64,000 nt of DNA from Larix kaempferi. Taxonomy: Eukaryota; Streptophyta; Pinopsida; Pinales; Pinaceae. The DNA lies in assembly GCA_027924585.1 (NCBI GenBank), contig BSBM01000865.1, positions 9,002,501 through 9,066,500 of the forward strand. Reading direction: 5' to 3'. Positions 12,740 through 22,809 of this stretch are shown here, in pieces. The position numbers were made by a program, and so were the translations under genes. A model generated the notes under the pieces. That model was not told where the DNA came from and ran no database searches. It saw only the letters and a program-made list of their open reading frames with translations. Numbering within the stretch: the first letter of the stretch is position 1; each line of letters begins with the position of its first letter.

Positions 12740-13640
12740 CCGCTGCTTGACTGGCTTTGAATCAGGTTTCAGGAGGAACTTTATTTCCCCTAATTCTTCA
12801 GAAAGTCCCTTCGTCTTTGGAAATTTCGTTGGAAACAAATTCTGAAACTTGGGTGGTATGTCAGTCATCTTCGCAATGGTTGACTCATCCTAGTAGTCGC
12901 CAATGCATGCGAACCTGGGGTTTTCCTTTGACCCAATGTTCACCTTCTTGATCTTTAATGGTTGCTGAAATTTGTGTGATGGTATATCTGGTGCCACCTC
13001 ACTGCGACTACCCTCCAATTATGGTACATACGTAGCCTTGGAGTCATCGTCATCTTCGGGCTCTCCGGTGATGTTGTAACACTCCATCAACATTTCTGGT
13101 GTCGTAGTCCATTGGAATGCCATTGGTTGTCCAGTCAGTACCACTTCAAATATATTTCCACAGATTTCCTGTAGCGCGGTGTGGATTGAGGGAATATCGT
13201 CTAAGAACGAGAACTGTTGGCTAAAGCCAATGGTGAACTGCTCCCAAAAAGTTGTCCCACGTTGCAGTTTTTCTCCGACATACCAGCTCCGCGTTACCTT
13301 ATCCAACGTGTGTATGAATGCATGTACCCACTCTTGTCGTGCTCTCGATCCCTATTTATGTTGACAGGCATTCAAATCCTCCTTCGTGTCTCCTCGTCCA
13401 TCATATCGCATATGGTCATCCTCCGCAGCTTCGTCGAACCGAACCTCCATGAGGGGTCGACATATTGGCCAAGATGTGATGTTTGATTTATGTGCCACCC
13501 ACCATCGTGTAGGAGTATCCTTTAGGGCTTCCTCCAAGGCCAGTAGACGTCGTGGTTCTGCCACTTTTTCCTCAAATTCTATGAGAAAGGTTTCCAAGTT
13601 GGACGATACCCCATAGGTAGGTAACACATACTCCTCTAGG
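12740..13640 (-). pseudogene. Outer element gag-like linker and pre-RT region
   Basis: Read from the high coordinate down: a segment with ALEEALKDTPTRWWVAHK (about 13550), a segment with SWYVGEKLQRGTTFWEQF (about 13270), and FPTKFPKTKGL with KPVKQRP (about 12820-12740). The last is the conserved lead-in to reverse transcriptase. The RT core should follow KPVKQRP, but the sequence departs into unrelated AT-rich DNA, so the deletion breakpoint is near 12740. The first two pieces resemble retrotransposon capsid segments (see the inner element linker). Confidence 0.7.
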
Positions 13641-13906
13641 GATACCCTTCACAAGGACTGTGTTATCCATGCGCATCTTCGAAAGGACACTTCATGCAAC
13701 TGGTTCTACTAATTCTCCAGGGCCTAGTTTGAATCGGAGAATGTTGAGTTGTCACTGTGCCATCCTAATTCTCCATTCGTGGTGGGATTAACATAATCCT
13801 CAGAGATGTTATACAAATTTCCCCACCCTTCCACAAACTCATCTCTAGCTGGCTCCATATAGTGCAACCCTTCCGTAGGGTCCATTGGTGCGATGGCCCT
13901 CATTTC

Positions 13907-14443
13907 CTAATTCTCGAATAACATTATCCTTTTCTTAAAGTTGATAATTGCTTGATTCTCCATAGCATAATCTATCCCTAGCAGTACCGGATAGGGACTG
14001 GTGTTATCCACAATCTCAATGACATCGAAATCCACATACGTTCTGAGCCCTTCAATTTCAACAAGAAGTTGACATACCCGACCGAGCGGGGTGACCTTGC
14101 TCTGGTTCACCAATCGCAGCTGTACTGGTGACTAGGTCATCCGCAGCTTTCCCATTGTCTCCCATGTCTGTTTAGTCAGGATATTTACGTCCGAACCCAA
14201 ATCCAGAATGATTGAGTCGACATTAAATTCTCCAATCTGTGCCGACATCCGCATCCCCCTACCCGTCTTTCTTTTATGTATGTGATTAACTCTTTGTTCC
14301 AGTCGTGTACCTCCCCATTGTTGCAGTAGACTAGCTATCTCTTCCAGTGCATCTGGGTCCTTTGCCAGATCTAGGAAACTTTCCAAGAAGGATTTTAGAG
14401 TGTTTTCCTTTCTTTGTGACTTCGTCGCGTCAAATGTCGGTGG
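13907..14443 (-). pseudogene. Outer element aspartic protease
   Basis: The segment 14386-14132 contains LDLGSDVNILT, a retroviral-type aspartic protease active site of the D-x-G-S form. It is followed at 14113-13907 by VDFDVIEIVD and YPVLLGIDYA, matching the flap and C-terminal half of plant Ty3 proteases. The two pieces are separated by a stop near 14130. The product would cleave the element polyprotein. The inner element inserted just upstream of this domain (14448/26930). Confidence 0.75.
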
Positions 14444-14448
14444 CTTGT

Positions 14449-15323
14449 TGTTGGCAGGCGGTTTAGTAGAGTGCTATCGCAGCATTTTCGATGCTACGAC
14501 AAGGCAAAAGATGGCACGAATGGCGAGAAGATGACGCGAATGGCGAGGAGCGGAAGATTAGTTATGTATTTTGGGTCAATTGTACCATGAAATGTGGGGT
14601 CCGGGTCATTTGGACCACATATTATGTAATGTTGAGTCAGTTATACTGCATAATGCAGGTTTTTGGTCAGTTTTGTACCAAGTTAGTTAGATATTGGGTC
14701 ACTTGTCCAAATGTCGGTTAGGAAGTTGTTAGTAAGTGGAAAAGCATTGTAATGGCGGAAGCCTATCTATATATAAGAGTTGTAGGAATTGTGAATGAAG
14801 AGTGGAATTAAGATGAAGAGAAGCGCATGTTTTGGTTGTTTCTGCGCATCTGTGAGATATTGCCGAGACCTGATCTTGAGGAGATATTGTATCTAAGGTT
14901 TTGCAGTGATAATATGATATAATGAAACTGTTCTGGTGCAATTCCTAGGTTCTTTCTATTTGTTTATGATAATGCAATAACGCACTTCATGAATAATGCT
15001 ATGTTTCCTTGATGCAATGTTGCTTTACTGTTACTACTGTTGTGATCATGAATGCTGCGATTGAATAATGCGTTATGAATACTTGTCAAATGTTTGAGAT
15101 TCCGGTTTAGTGTTGCAATAGAGTTAGTTCATATAGCCGCAAATCTCCTCCTTCCTCGGTGGAAACATGGTTCTGTCTTCTCTTCCTGGACACCTCGGGT
15201 GAGACCTCATTTTCGCTGCAGGTGTTGCTGGGAAAAACCTACCCGGGATGGTGCCTAGGGAGACTGTGGCATGTGTCAACAGTGGAGTGGAACCCCTTTC
15301 GACTAGAGTCACGTTGGTCAACA
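14449..15323 (+). repeat. 5' LTR of the inner element
   Basis: 875 bp, starting TGTTGGCAGG and ending GGTCAACA. It is matched by the 860-bp 3' LTR, and the 15-bp length difference is one indel at about 14968-14982. A TATA-like TCTATATATAAG at about 14766 and downstream sequence make up the likely promoter. Before it lie the flank bases CTTGT. Confidence 0.93.
14766..14778 (+). promoter_or_regulatory. TATA box in the 5' LTR
   Basis: TCTATATATAAG lies about 550 bases before the LTR end, as expected for the U3 promoter of a plant LTR element. The 3' LTR has an equivalent CCTATATATAGATAAG at about 26382. Confidence 0.55.
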
Positions 15324-15325
15324 AA

Positions 15326-15342
15326 TGCTTCCGTTGCCGGGA
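15326..15342 (+). other. Primer binding site, tRNA-Asn-like
   Basis: TGCTTCCGTTGCCGGGA starts two bases after the 5' LTR. Its CCGTTG(C/T)CGGG core matches what I recall as the complement of the plant tRNA-Asn 3' end. The outer element has the corresponding TGGTTCCGTTGTCGGGA in the same place, also two bases from its LTR. Confidence 0.7.
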
Positions 15343-15366
15343 CCGTGTGAAGAGTGAAAGGAGGAC

Positions 15367-15849
15367 ATGTTGTGGCATCTGACGAAGCCAGAGATACAGA
15401 TCTGGTTTGATCAGAAGTTGCGGTAGTTTGCTGAAGAAGAAAGTCGGAACACGCGACTGAAAGTAGATCACTGGGTGGGAAGGTATATTCATGACGGTCC
15501 ACACGAATGGTTTTTATATGAATTCCCAGTCACTCTGTACGAGTGGTAATCAAAGCTGACCTTCCAGAAGAGGAATTTCCAGGGTGGTGAGCCAATGGCT
15601 TGGACCCCTGAATTGATTCAGGAGCTGCAGGAAGTCGATAACAAGGCATCGTAGGCTATCGAAGTTTGGCTTGATAACATCTTGGAGGGATATATCACTG
15701 AATTTGAGGTTGACATGCAGAAATCCTATAGTGAAGCTGAAAGATATTTCTTTTGCGGACCAAGGGGAAGGTTTCTGTTATCGCTCCAACTGTCGATTAA
15801 GATGATAATCTATGAGAAGGGTATATTGAAAATGCATCTTGATCAATAG
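15367..15849 (+). pseudogene. ORF1 upstream of gag, about 160 aa
   Basis: A single frame runs from ATG at 15367 (MLWHLTKPEIQIWF) to TAG at 15847 with three premature stops (TAG 15424, TAA 15547, TAG 15652). The outer element contains a homologue at about 29405-28925 with the same start (MLWH), shared WTPEL, VDNK, YITEF and YEKGIL motifs, and a terminal TAG at the equivalent codon. The conserved start, end and frame argue that this is a real separate ORF rather than leader sequence. I do not recognise a domain. Ogre/Tat elements are known to carry an ORF of unknown function before gag, so this may be its counterpart. Confidence 0.6.
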
Positions 15850-15919
15850 ATAGCCTGCTGGGTGGAGGTCGTGGCTACCGCAACTGTTGGGGAACGGTAC
15901 ATGGAATGGTAAGGGGTAG

Positions 15920-17780
15920 ATGGGTGCAGACCATGAGGAGACTATGAGCGAAGCCGAGGAAGAAAGTGGTCTTACAAGAGGAGGAGCGAGGTTTCGACAG
16001 GAGAAGAGGCAGAGGATTGGAGAAGGTCCTACTGCGATCAAACCGCAAAACCGCGAAGAAAGACCAAACGGGACAAAGCGACCTCATAGTCTTGACAGGG
16101 ACGGCCAGGCTACACCCAGGATAGAGGCAGGACCAAACCCCGGCACCAACATACCCACACCTCCGCTCACCATCTCACAAACAGCAAGAAATACCACTTC
16201 GACACTGCCAAGTTCGTCAATTCCACAAAAGTTAATCGGTAGCAGCACAGCGAAAGGAGGAAGGAAGCCCAGAATGGCAGGCGATGATGCGAAGTTATCG
16301 TTGTTCCACGGAAGTGCGACAGACAACCCAGAACAGTATTGGTTTTTGTGTGAAGTGGTCTGGACCATGAAATAGATCACTGATGCTGATGCTAAGAAAG
16401 GACAGTTAGCCACTATTCTACGAGGTCGTGCATTTTATTGGTTCATGAAGTTTTTTATAGTCCCTACAGGAGCCCCAGAGAAGTCACTGGATGAGATTCG
16501 GGATGGGATGATTGCTGAATTTAGACAGCCCAAGGCCGAAGCTCAATACATCACAGAATTGAAGGAAATTAAGTAGTATCCCAATGAGACAGTATGGGAT
16601 TTCGACCAGCGATTCAAGACACTGATGGAAAAGGTTAGTTTTGATATGAGCGTCGTCCAACATAAAGAGTGGTTCATTGCAGCATTGCTCCCGCAAATTC
16701 GGCTGCCGCTGATGCAGCAAAACATTTCAACACCCAGTGAAGCTCTAAAGATTGCAATGCAATTGGAGGTGTCACCGATTGGGGATAATGCAGTCGAGAT
16801 GTCGCAGATACAGACACAGCTCGCTAACTTGACTATACAGTTACAAGATCTGAAGACGAACAAGGAACACCGCGATGAAGTTTGGTGTACGCGATGCTTA
16901 CGAGAAGGGAATACGAACGACAATTGCCCGGATTTCCACAATTGTTTGGTGTCAGGTGCACCAAACCCGTTGAATGGCGGTAGCATGCCGTGGTGTCGCG
17001 TTTTCTAGGTGTATGGGCACAATCGCCACAATTTCCCTTTTATGCAGAAAATGGTCACAACCCCAAGAAATCTTTATTGCACATTTTGCAAGTCAGTGGG
17101 TCATGATGACAAAGATTGCCATGCATATGGGTTGCTACAAGAAAGAATGTGTGATGCATTCTACATCAAGGACGATCAGCGTGTCATACAACAACCACAA
17201 CTGCAACCACAGGCAGCCCAGCCACTACCTCAACCACAGATGCAGTTTGTATCGCAGCAATAACCGTAGTAGTTCGTGCCTCAATATGATCCTATGCATG
17301 TGGCTCCACAACATCCACAGTACGTCCAACAACCGCAGTATGCACCGCAGAGGCAAGGCATGCAACAAATTCCTATGTAGCTGCAGTACCAACAGCAGGG
17401 AGGATTCTGAGGAGGATACCAGGGCGGACACGGTGGAGGATTTGGTTGCGGAGGAGGACGAGGTGGCCATGGACCTGTTCAATGATATCACTGTGCAATG
17501 TGGGGGCATTATCAGCGAGACTGTCCACTACTACATAATCAATGTATGTTCTATTTTGTTAATGATCATACAGTTGAGAATTGTCCATAGTTGATTGCAT
17601 GATGGTAGGCTGGGAATGCTCCGCAGATACAGAATCAGACCCAGCTGCAGCAACCAGCCCAGAACCAAGTACAAAAACCAATCCAGAACCAAGTATAGCA
17701 ACTAGTACAGAACTAGACCCCGTGACTGAATCAGAACGCAAATCCAAATGGGAACCCGCAGGGGAATCTGCGGCAGACTC
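15920..17780 (+). pseudogene. gag polyprotein region, inner element
   Basis: From ATG 15920 the frame is continuous with protease and linker down to about 19690, interrupted only by stop codons. It starts with a charged N-terminus. The capsid-like core runs about 16290-16790 (PEQYWFLCEVVW, RGRAFYWFMKF, HKEWFIAALLPQIRLPLMQQ), the usual plant Ty3 gag domain. Two Cys-rich motifs follow: CTRCLREGNTNDNCPDF (about 16888-16938) and CTFCKSVGHDDKDC (about 17080-17120). A Gln/Pro-rich stretch precedes a third, damaged knuckle near 17485-17515 (GHYQRDCP). Premature stops lie at 16373, 16574, 17006, 17261, 17267, 17270, 17378, 17408, 17483, 17588, 17600, 17606, 17696 and 17714/17723. Gag would form the virus-like particle and bind element RNA. 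Confidence 0.85.
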
Positions 17781-17782
17781 AT

Positions 17783-18600
17783 ATGCAGGGTGCAAATATT
17801 GCAACAATTTCTGCAGAACCAGGACCACAAGATGCTTTAGTGGCTGTTGTAACTCATGGAGGAAAAATGACTGGGGAAGATAGCTCGCGACCGATGATTC
17901 GGTTGGCAGGCCAGAAGACGGTATCATTTGACATCGATGTTGAACAAGAGGCATTCCTTCAGGTGCGTCGCGCCTTGGAGAAAGGCCGCGGTAAGGCTGT
18001 TGTTTGCGATATGCCACCTGTCTTTGACACTACATCAGAGGGCAGTCCATTGACACCATCGGGAACATTGCAAAGGTTTATTGAGAGCTATCTGTTATTG
18101 GCCCAGGATCCAACCGCCCTGGTCGATATTGAGGGATGGTTGCAGCGATTTCTGAAAGGACAACAGGAGTCGGCAGTAAACTCTTTACAGCGGTGGAAGA
18201 CTGGCAAGGAGATGCGAATGAACATTCAGATTGGTGACTATGATGTCGATTCAATTATTCTTGATCTTGGTTTGGATGTTAACATCTTAACCAAGTAGGC
18301 GTGGCAGAAAATGGGGAGTCCCCCATTGAGTTGGTCTCCTGTGCAGCTCCAGTTGGCTAACCATGCAAAAGTAACACCCATTGGGAAAGTTCCATGGCTA
18401 ACAGTCGATATTCAGGGCATGAAGACTTATGCTGACTTTGATGTCATTGAAGTGGTTGAGGGAGGAAGCTCCTATCCTGCGCTATTGGGGATTGTATGGG
18501 CTAATGATAGTGGAGCTGTAATCAACTTCAAGAGGTGCATGATGACCTTTGAGAATCGCGATCTTAGAGTCATAGCCCCGTTGGATCTGGCGGAAGGATG
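17783..18600 (+). pseudogene. Aspartic protease, inner element
   Basis: In frame with gag. The active-site region near 18260 reads LDLGLDVNILTK, where the outer element has LDLGSDVNILTKQ. The catalytic Asp is kept, but the following Ser is Leu. A TAG at 18296 stands where the outer element has Gln. The C-terminal half continues with VDFQ-type sequence and YPALLGIVWA (about 18470-18500). The enzyme would mature the Gag-Pol polyprotein. The changed D-x-G-S/T motif and the stop make this copy inactive. Confidence 0.78.
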
Positions 18601-18799
18601 CCGATACGTTGAGCCTGTAAAAGATGATGATCCCACTAGATGGGACCATGCATTCAATATTTTTGAAGACTATATTCATCCCACTACCAACGGTGAGCTG
18701 GGATGGCGCAGCGAGAGCTCTGCGTCTTCGGACTCTGATGATGCATTAGAACATTGGCAGAACCGCTTGCACGAAGTATCGTTCCGAAAATGTGGCTTA

Positions 18800-19696
18800 A
18801 TTACGCAATCTTTATGTCGTGTTGCGACAGAAACAGTCACACTACCAGTCTATGAGGGGTTTCCTGGCTTAACCAGCTTTTTGACAGAATTTGAAGAACA
18901 AGTCTCAGAACCACAGCGATTGATGGCATTGGAGGAAGCACTGAAGGTTGCTCCAGCACGCTGGTGGGAAACACACAAGAAATCTATTGCTGGTTGGTCA
19001 CAGCATCGAAGGTTGATGATGGTCTGGTTCGGTGATACTGAGGTTTAGCACACTGGCAAGTACGATGGCCAGAAGAATCCTAGTGATCATGTGATGGAAT
19101 GCCAACGATTATGGGTAGATCGACCCAGAGATGAGTGGGTCCATGCTTTTATCCATACCTTAGATGAGATGCCGCGCTCATGGTATACTACAGCAGAGTT
19201 GAGTCGAGAAATTACAACATGGGGGGAATTAGTGGTTTGTTTCACTCATACGTTCACTTTTCCAGATGCCAATCCTGATGTCAATAACGCCTTACAGCTC
19301 ATCCGCGATGTGGTACTTCAGGCTGTTTCGGTGGCCTACCCTGTCGATCTGCACACATACTGTCAGATGCAGTCTCTTATGGAGTGCTTCAACATCACTG
19401 GTGGGCTAGAGGATGAGGACGATCCCCGGAATGTCAACATTCCCGAATCTAAAGGAAGTCATGATGTGGTCCCACCTACTATGCCAAGTAATCCGTTCAG
19501 TCAACCATTTAAGCTTCGTAAGTTCAATATCGGCACAGATGCCACTCCCAAGTTTGCAAACATCAGGGACTATTGGGATGACGAGATGATGAGTAAGGTC
19601 ATTGATTTACTCCATGAGTTTCAAGACTTGTTTCCTACGAAGTTTTTCGATATGAAGGGGATCCTAGGTGATTTAGGGGAGATGAGGATTGCTTAA
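18800..19696 (+). pseudogene. gag-like linker between protease and RT
   Basis: Still in the gag/protease frame. It contains two blocks that resemble retrotransposon capsid domains: ALEEALKVAPARWWETHKK (about 18925-18980) and HTLDEMPRSWYTTAEL followed by TTWGELVVCFTHTF (about 19155-19260). The second has the L..A..W......TW..L...F pattern of the Retrotrans_gag family. The region ends with FPTKFFDMKG and LGEM (about 19630-19685). A TAG lies at 19046. A one-base loss near 19690 shifts the frame before the RT. The outer element reads through this point in one frame, so the shift is mutational, not programmed. The linker is conserved in both elements; its function is unknown. Confidence 0.65.
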
Positions 19697-20268
19697 AACC
19701 AGATGCTAAGCCAGTCTGACAGCGACCTTATCGGCTGAATCCACGACATAAGGAAAAGGTTAAGGAAGAACTTGATTTCATGTTGGATGCCGGTATTATT
19801 GAACCAGTGGAAGAGTCCGAATGGATCAACCCTATGGTGGTGTAGGATAAGAAAACCGGTGAGGTGCGCATTTGTGTTGACTTGTGGAAGTTAAATGATG
19901 CCTGCTTGCACGACCCTTTTCCAACCCTGTTTACTAACGAAGTACTTGAAGGGGTGGGCGGCCAGGAGATGTACTCATTCACCGATGGGTTCTCTGGCTA
20001 CCATCATATTCGCATTGCCAAAGAAGATCGCCATAAGACAACTTTCGTTACTGAATGGGGTTGCTTTCAGTACACTGTAATGCCGTTTGGTTTGAAGAAT
20101 GCACCTACGATATTCTCCTGGGTCGTTGTTACTGCATTTAAAGACTTTATTCAGAAGTTTTTACAAGTATACATGGATGATTGGATAGTTTATGGGTTGA
20201 TCCGTGATCATCTGGCCAATCTGTGGTTAATGCTTGAGCACTGCTGACAGCACCAGATCTCGCTGAAC
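19697..20268 (+). pseudogene. Reverse transcriptase, N-terminal two thirds
   Basis: In the shifted frame the RT begins with QRPYRLNPRHKEKV, then GEVRICVDLWKLN, the SFTDGFSGYHHIRI block with the first catalytic Asp, TPFG-like VMPFGLKNAP, and VYMDDWIVYG (about 20168-20197) carrying the YMDD catalytic motif intact. Premature stops are TGA 19717, TAG 19843 and TGA 20245. It continues without a gap into the long open frame at 20269. The enzyme copies element RNA into DNA. Confidence 0.9.
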
Positions 20269-22095
20269 TTGAAGAAATGCATTTTTTGTGCGCCATTTGG
20301 GATGTTATTGGGTCATATTGTGCGTAAGCAAGGGTTGCTGGTCAATCTGGCTAAGATTGCGCTCATTTTGAGTTTGCAACCACCGACCACTGTTAAGCAG
20401 TTACGAGCGACTCTGGGGCATACAGGGTATTATCGCAAGTTCATCAAGGGATATGCAGCGATCACCACCCCTATGGAGAAGTTCCGAAAGAAAGATGCGC
20501 TATTTCAATGGACTTCGGAATGTCAAGATAGTTTTGACACAGTGAAGACGAAGATGGCTTCGGCACCAATACTGGTATTTCCAGATTGGAGTAAGGAGTT
20601 CCATGTACATGTGGATGCCTCATCAATTTCATTGGGAATAGTATTGGCTCAGCCCAACGAAGGAGATCTTGATCACCCCATTGCTTTCGCTAGTTGGAAG
20701 TTTTTGTCCGCTGAACGCAACTACACCACCACTGAGCGGGAAGGTCTGGCGATGGTCTACGCACTGCAGAAGTTCAGGCACTATTTGTTGGGTGGGCACA
20801 TTAAAATGTTCACTGACCATTCCACGTTGAAATACCTAGTCAATAAGCCTGTGTTGGGGGGGGAGATATGCCACTGGCTACTTCTTTTTCAGGAGTTCGA
20901 TTTTGAAGTCATTGTGAAGCCAGGCCGATTGAATGCCAGTCCTGATCATCTATCATGGATTGATACAGGGGAGCAACCAACCAATATTGAAGATGGGTTG
21001 CCGGATGCACAACTATTTAAGGTTGATGTCGCTGATGACTATTTTGATGACATACTCCAGTTTCTGACAACGGGTACTGCACCAGATGAGTTCACCACTA
21101 GTCAAAAGAAGCAATTGGTAGTCAAGGCTGTAGACTTCCAGCTAATCGCAGGAGAGTTGTATAAAATGGGCGCTAATGAGATATTGCGTAGATGCGTCTT
21201 GCCACATGAGCAAGCACTGATACTAGCTGAAGCACATGGAGGAGTAGCAGGAGGCTACTATGGAAGTCGAGCGACGGCTAGGAAGGTGTTGCATGCGGGG
21301 CTATGGTGGCCTACCCTGCATAATGATGTAACAGACTATGCTCGCTCCTGTGATGTTTGTCAGCAAACTGGAAAACCGTCTCGCCGCGATGAGATGCCGT
21401 TGATGCCTCAAATAACATTGCAACCATTCAACAAATGGGCCGTGGATTTTGTAGGACCAATCAATCCACCAGGGAAACGCATGAGTGCACGATATATCAT
21501 CACGGCGATAAATTATTTGACCCGATGGGACGAGGCGGCACCTATAGTCAATTGTTCTGCGGCTATGGCGGCGCGATTTTTGTTTGATAACATTATCACT
21601 CGCTTCGGTTGCCCCAAGATATTACTGAGTGATCAAGGCATCCACTTGCTTAATCGCACCATCAGCACATTAATGGAGCAGTTACAGATACAGCCTAAGA
21701 AGAGTACACCCTATCATCCACACGCGAATGGCACGGTGGAGGATTTTAACAAGGTATTGGAGCATGTGCTGACAAAGGTGTGCAATGCGAACCGCAACGA
21801 ATGGGATCTCAAACTCCCACTAGTGTCGTGGGCCTATCGCACCACATGTAAGTGGTTGACAGGACAGACACCATTTAAGTTGGTGTATGGACAAGAAGCG
21901 ATTATGCCAATGGAGTATATTGTTCTGAGTCTACGAATTGCGGTTGTCATGGGCATGGACGATGTCGCAGCCTTAGACAAATGTCTGGCGCAATTGGTGC
22001 AGCTGGAAGAAGATCGTTTCATCACTGGGTTCCACCAAAGGGTCGAGAAGGATCGACAGAAGGCATGGCATGATCGCCACATAAAAAATAAATAG
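20269..22095 (+). CDS. RT thumb, RNase H and integrase (608 aa open)
   Basis: The longest intact coding stretch in the window. Residues 1-70 are the RT thumb/connection. RNase H spans about 108-235, with catalytic candidates D116 (VDAS), E158 (TEREGL) and D183 (FTDHS). The integrase zinc-binding region is about 315-368, with H323, C361 and C364. The second His position is a Tyr (GGYYG, residue 330), which looks like a His-to-Tyr mutation. The integrase core has D393 (AVDFVGP), D455 (LLSDQG) and E491 (GTVEDF), the DD35E arrangement. The ATG at 20269 is only the first Met after a stop, not a natural start: this is the middle of pol. The TAG at 22093 corresponds to a Gln codon by context. Confidence 0.93.
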   Translation: MKKCIFCAPFGMLLGHIVRKQGLLVNLAKIALILSLQPPTTVKQLRATLGHTGYYRKFIKGYAAITTPMEKFRKKDALFQWTSECQDSFDTVKTKMASAPILVFPDWSKEFHVHVDASSISLGIVLAQPNEGDLDHPIAFASWKFLSAERNYTTTEREGLAMVYALQKFRHYLLGGHIKMFTDHSTLKYLVNKPVLGGEICHWLLLFQEFDFEVIVKPGRLNASPDHLSWIDTGEQPTNIEDGLPDAQLFKVDVADDYFDDILQFLTTGTAPDEFTTSQKKQLVVKAVDFQLIAGELYKMGANEILRRCVLPHEQALILAEAHGGVAGGYYGSRATARKVLHAGLWWPTLHNDVTDYARSCDVCQQTGKPSRRDEMPLMPQITLQPFNKWAVDFVGPINPPGKRMSARYIITAINYLTRWDEAAPIVNCSAAMAARFLFDNIITRFGCPKILLSDQGIHLLNRTISTLMEQLQIQPKKSTPYHPHANGTVEDFNKVLEHVLTKVCNANRNEWDLKLPLVSWAYRTTCKWLTGQTPFKLVYGQEAIMPMEYIVLSLRIAVVMGMDDVAALDKCLAQLVQLEEDRFITGFHQRVEKDRQKAWHDRHIKNK

Positions 22096-22311
22096 TTTCA
22101 GCAGGGCGACTTGGTACTGTTGTATGACAGCAAGTTTATGAAACATCTAGGGAAGTTGTAGATGCATTGGCTTGGTCCCTATCGCATCAGTAGTATTACT
22201 TCAGGAGGAGTGATTCAGCTGTAGCAGTTGGATGGGGCGATGCTCCCAAAGATGGTAAATGGTCATAGGTTGAAGCCCTATCGCACGGGCTTAGAACACC
22301 GCGATGCCTGA
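22096..22311 (+). pseudogene. Integrase C-terminal tail
   Basis: The pol frame continues past the stop at 22093 with QQGDLVLLYDSKF and MHWLGPYRISSI, the GPY/F module of Ty3 integrases, and ends at TGA 22309. Stops at 22159 and 22222 are both TAG in Gln-like contexts. No chromodomain is seen. Confidence 0.8.
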
Positions 22312-22649
22312 GTCGCATTGGGAAAAAAAAATTAAAAAAAATGATGATGTGTTGTCAGATGATTGGTGGCAGGATGTCGCACCACCATGGCTGAAATGCG
22401 GAAGCAGGGAGGCTTCTGCTGCAAGTTGGGCAAGGTCGGAGACACATGGCAGCATAGTGACCGGGTCAAATTAGTAATAAATGCCAAAAGTTCAGACAGT
22501 TAATTAACGGCGTTGTTCGAATGATGGGCATTAATGGCGGATCCAGCCGATCGACGGACTGGATCAACGATGGATTTGTGTCATTAATACAGGATTTTGG
22601 TTGAGTCAATGCCTGATTTTGTGATGATTATCGTGGATTTGGTTGGATG
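22312..22649. other. Non-coding spacer after integrase
   Basis: A spacer between the end of pol and the internal TATA box. It contains an A-rich run just after the pol stop. No reading frame is supported. Confidence 0.6.
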
Positions 22650-22662
22650 CTATATAAAAGGA
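22650..22662 (+). promoter_or_regulatory. Candidate internal promoter for the extra ORF
   Basis: GCTATATAAAAGG lies 150 bases before the ATG of the extra ORF, inside the element and downstream of integrase. The spacing suits a TATA box with a leader, so the last ORF may be transcribed separately. This is inference from motif and position only. Confidence 0.4.
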
Positions 22663-22809
22663 TTGGAGCGGGTCGGAAGGCACCGAGAATTCAGTTGTTT
22701 TCGTAAGATTGTGGCATGTTGCAGAGTATTGTTGATGGTTCGTGAGTGTTGATGTGTGTTGGTAGAAGTTGTTGGCATTATAGAGTGCTGTTGTTGAGTA
22801 TAGTGAGGT

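Noticed and set aside
19680-19700. Programmed frameshift between the linker and RT
   Set aside because: The outer element reads through the same point in one frame, and no slippery sequence is seen, so a one-base deletion is the simpler reading.
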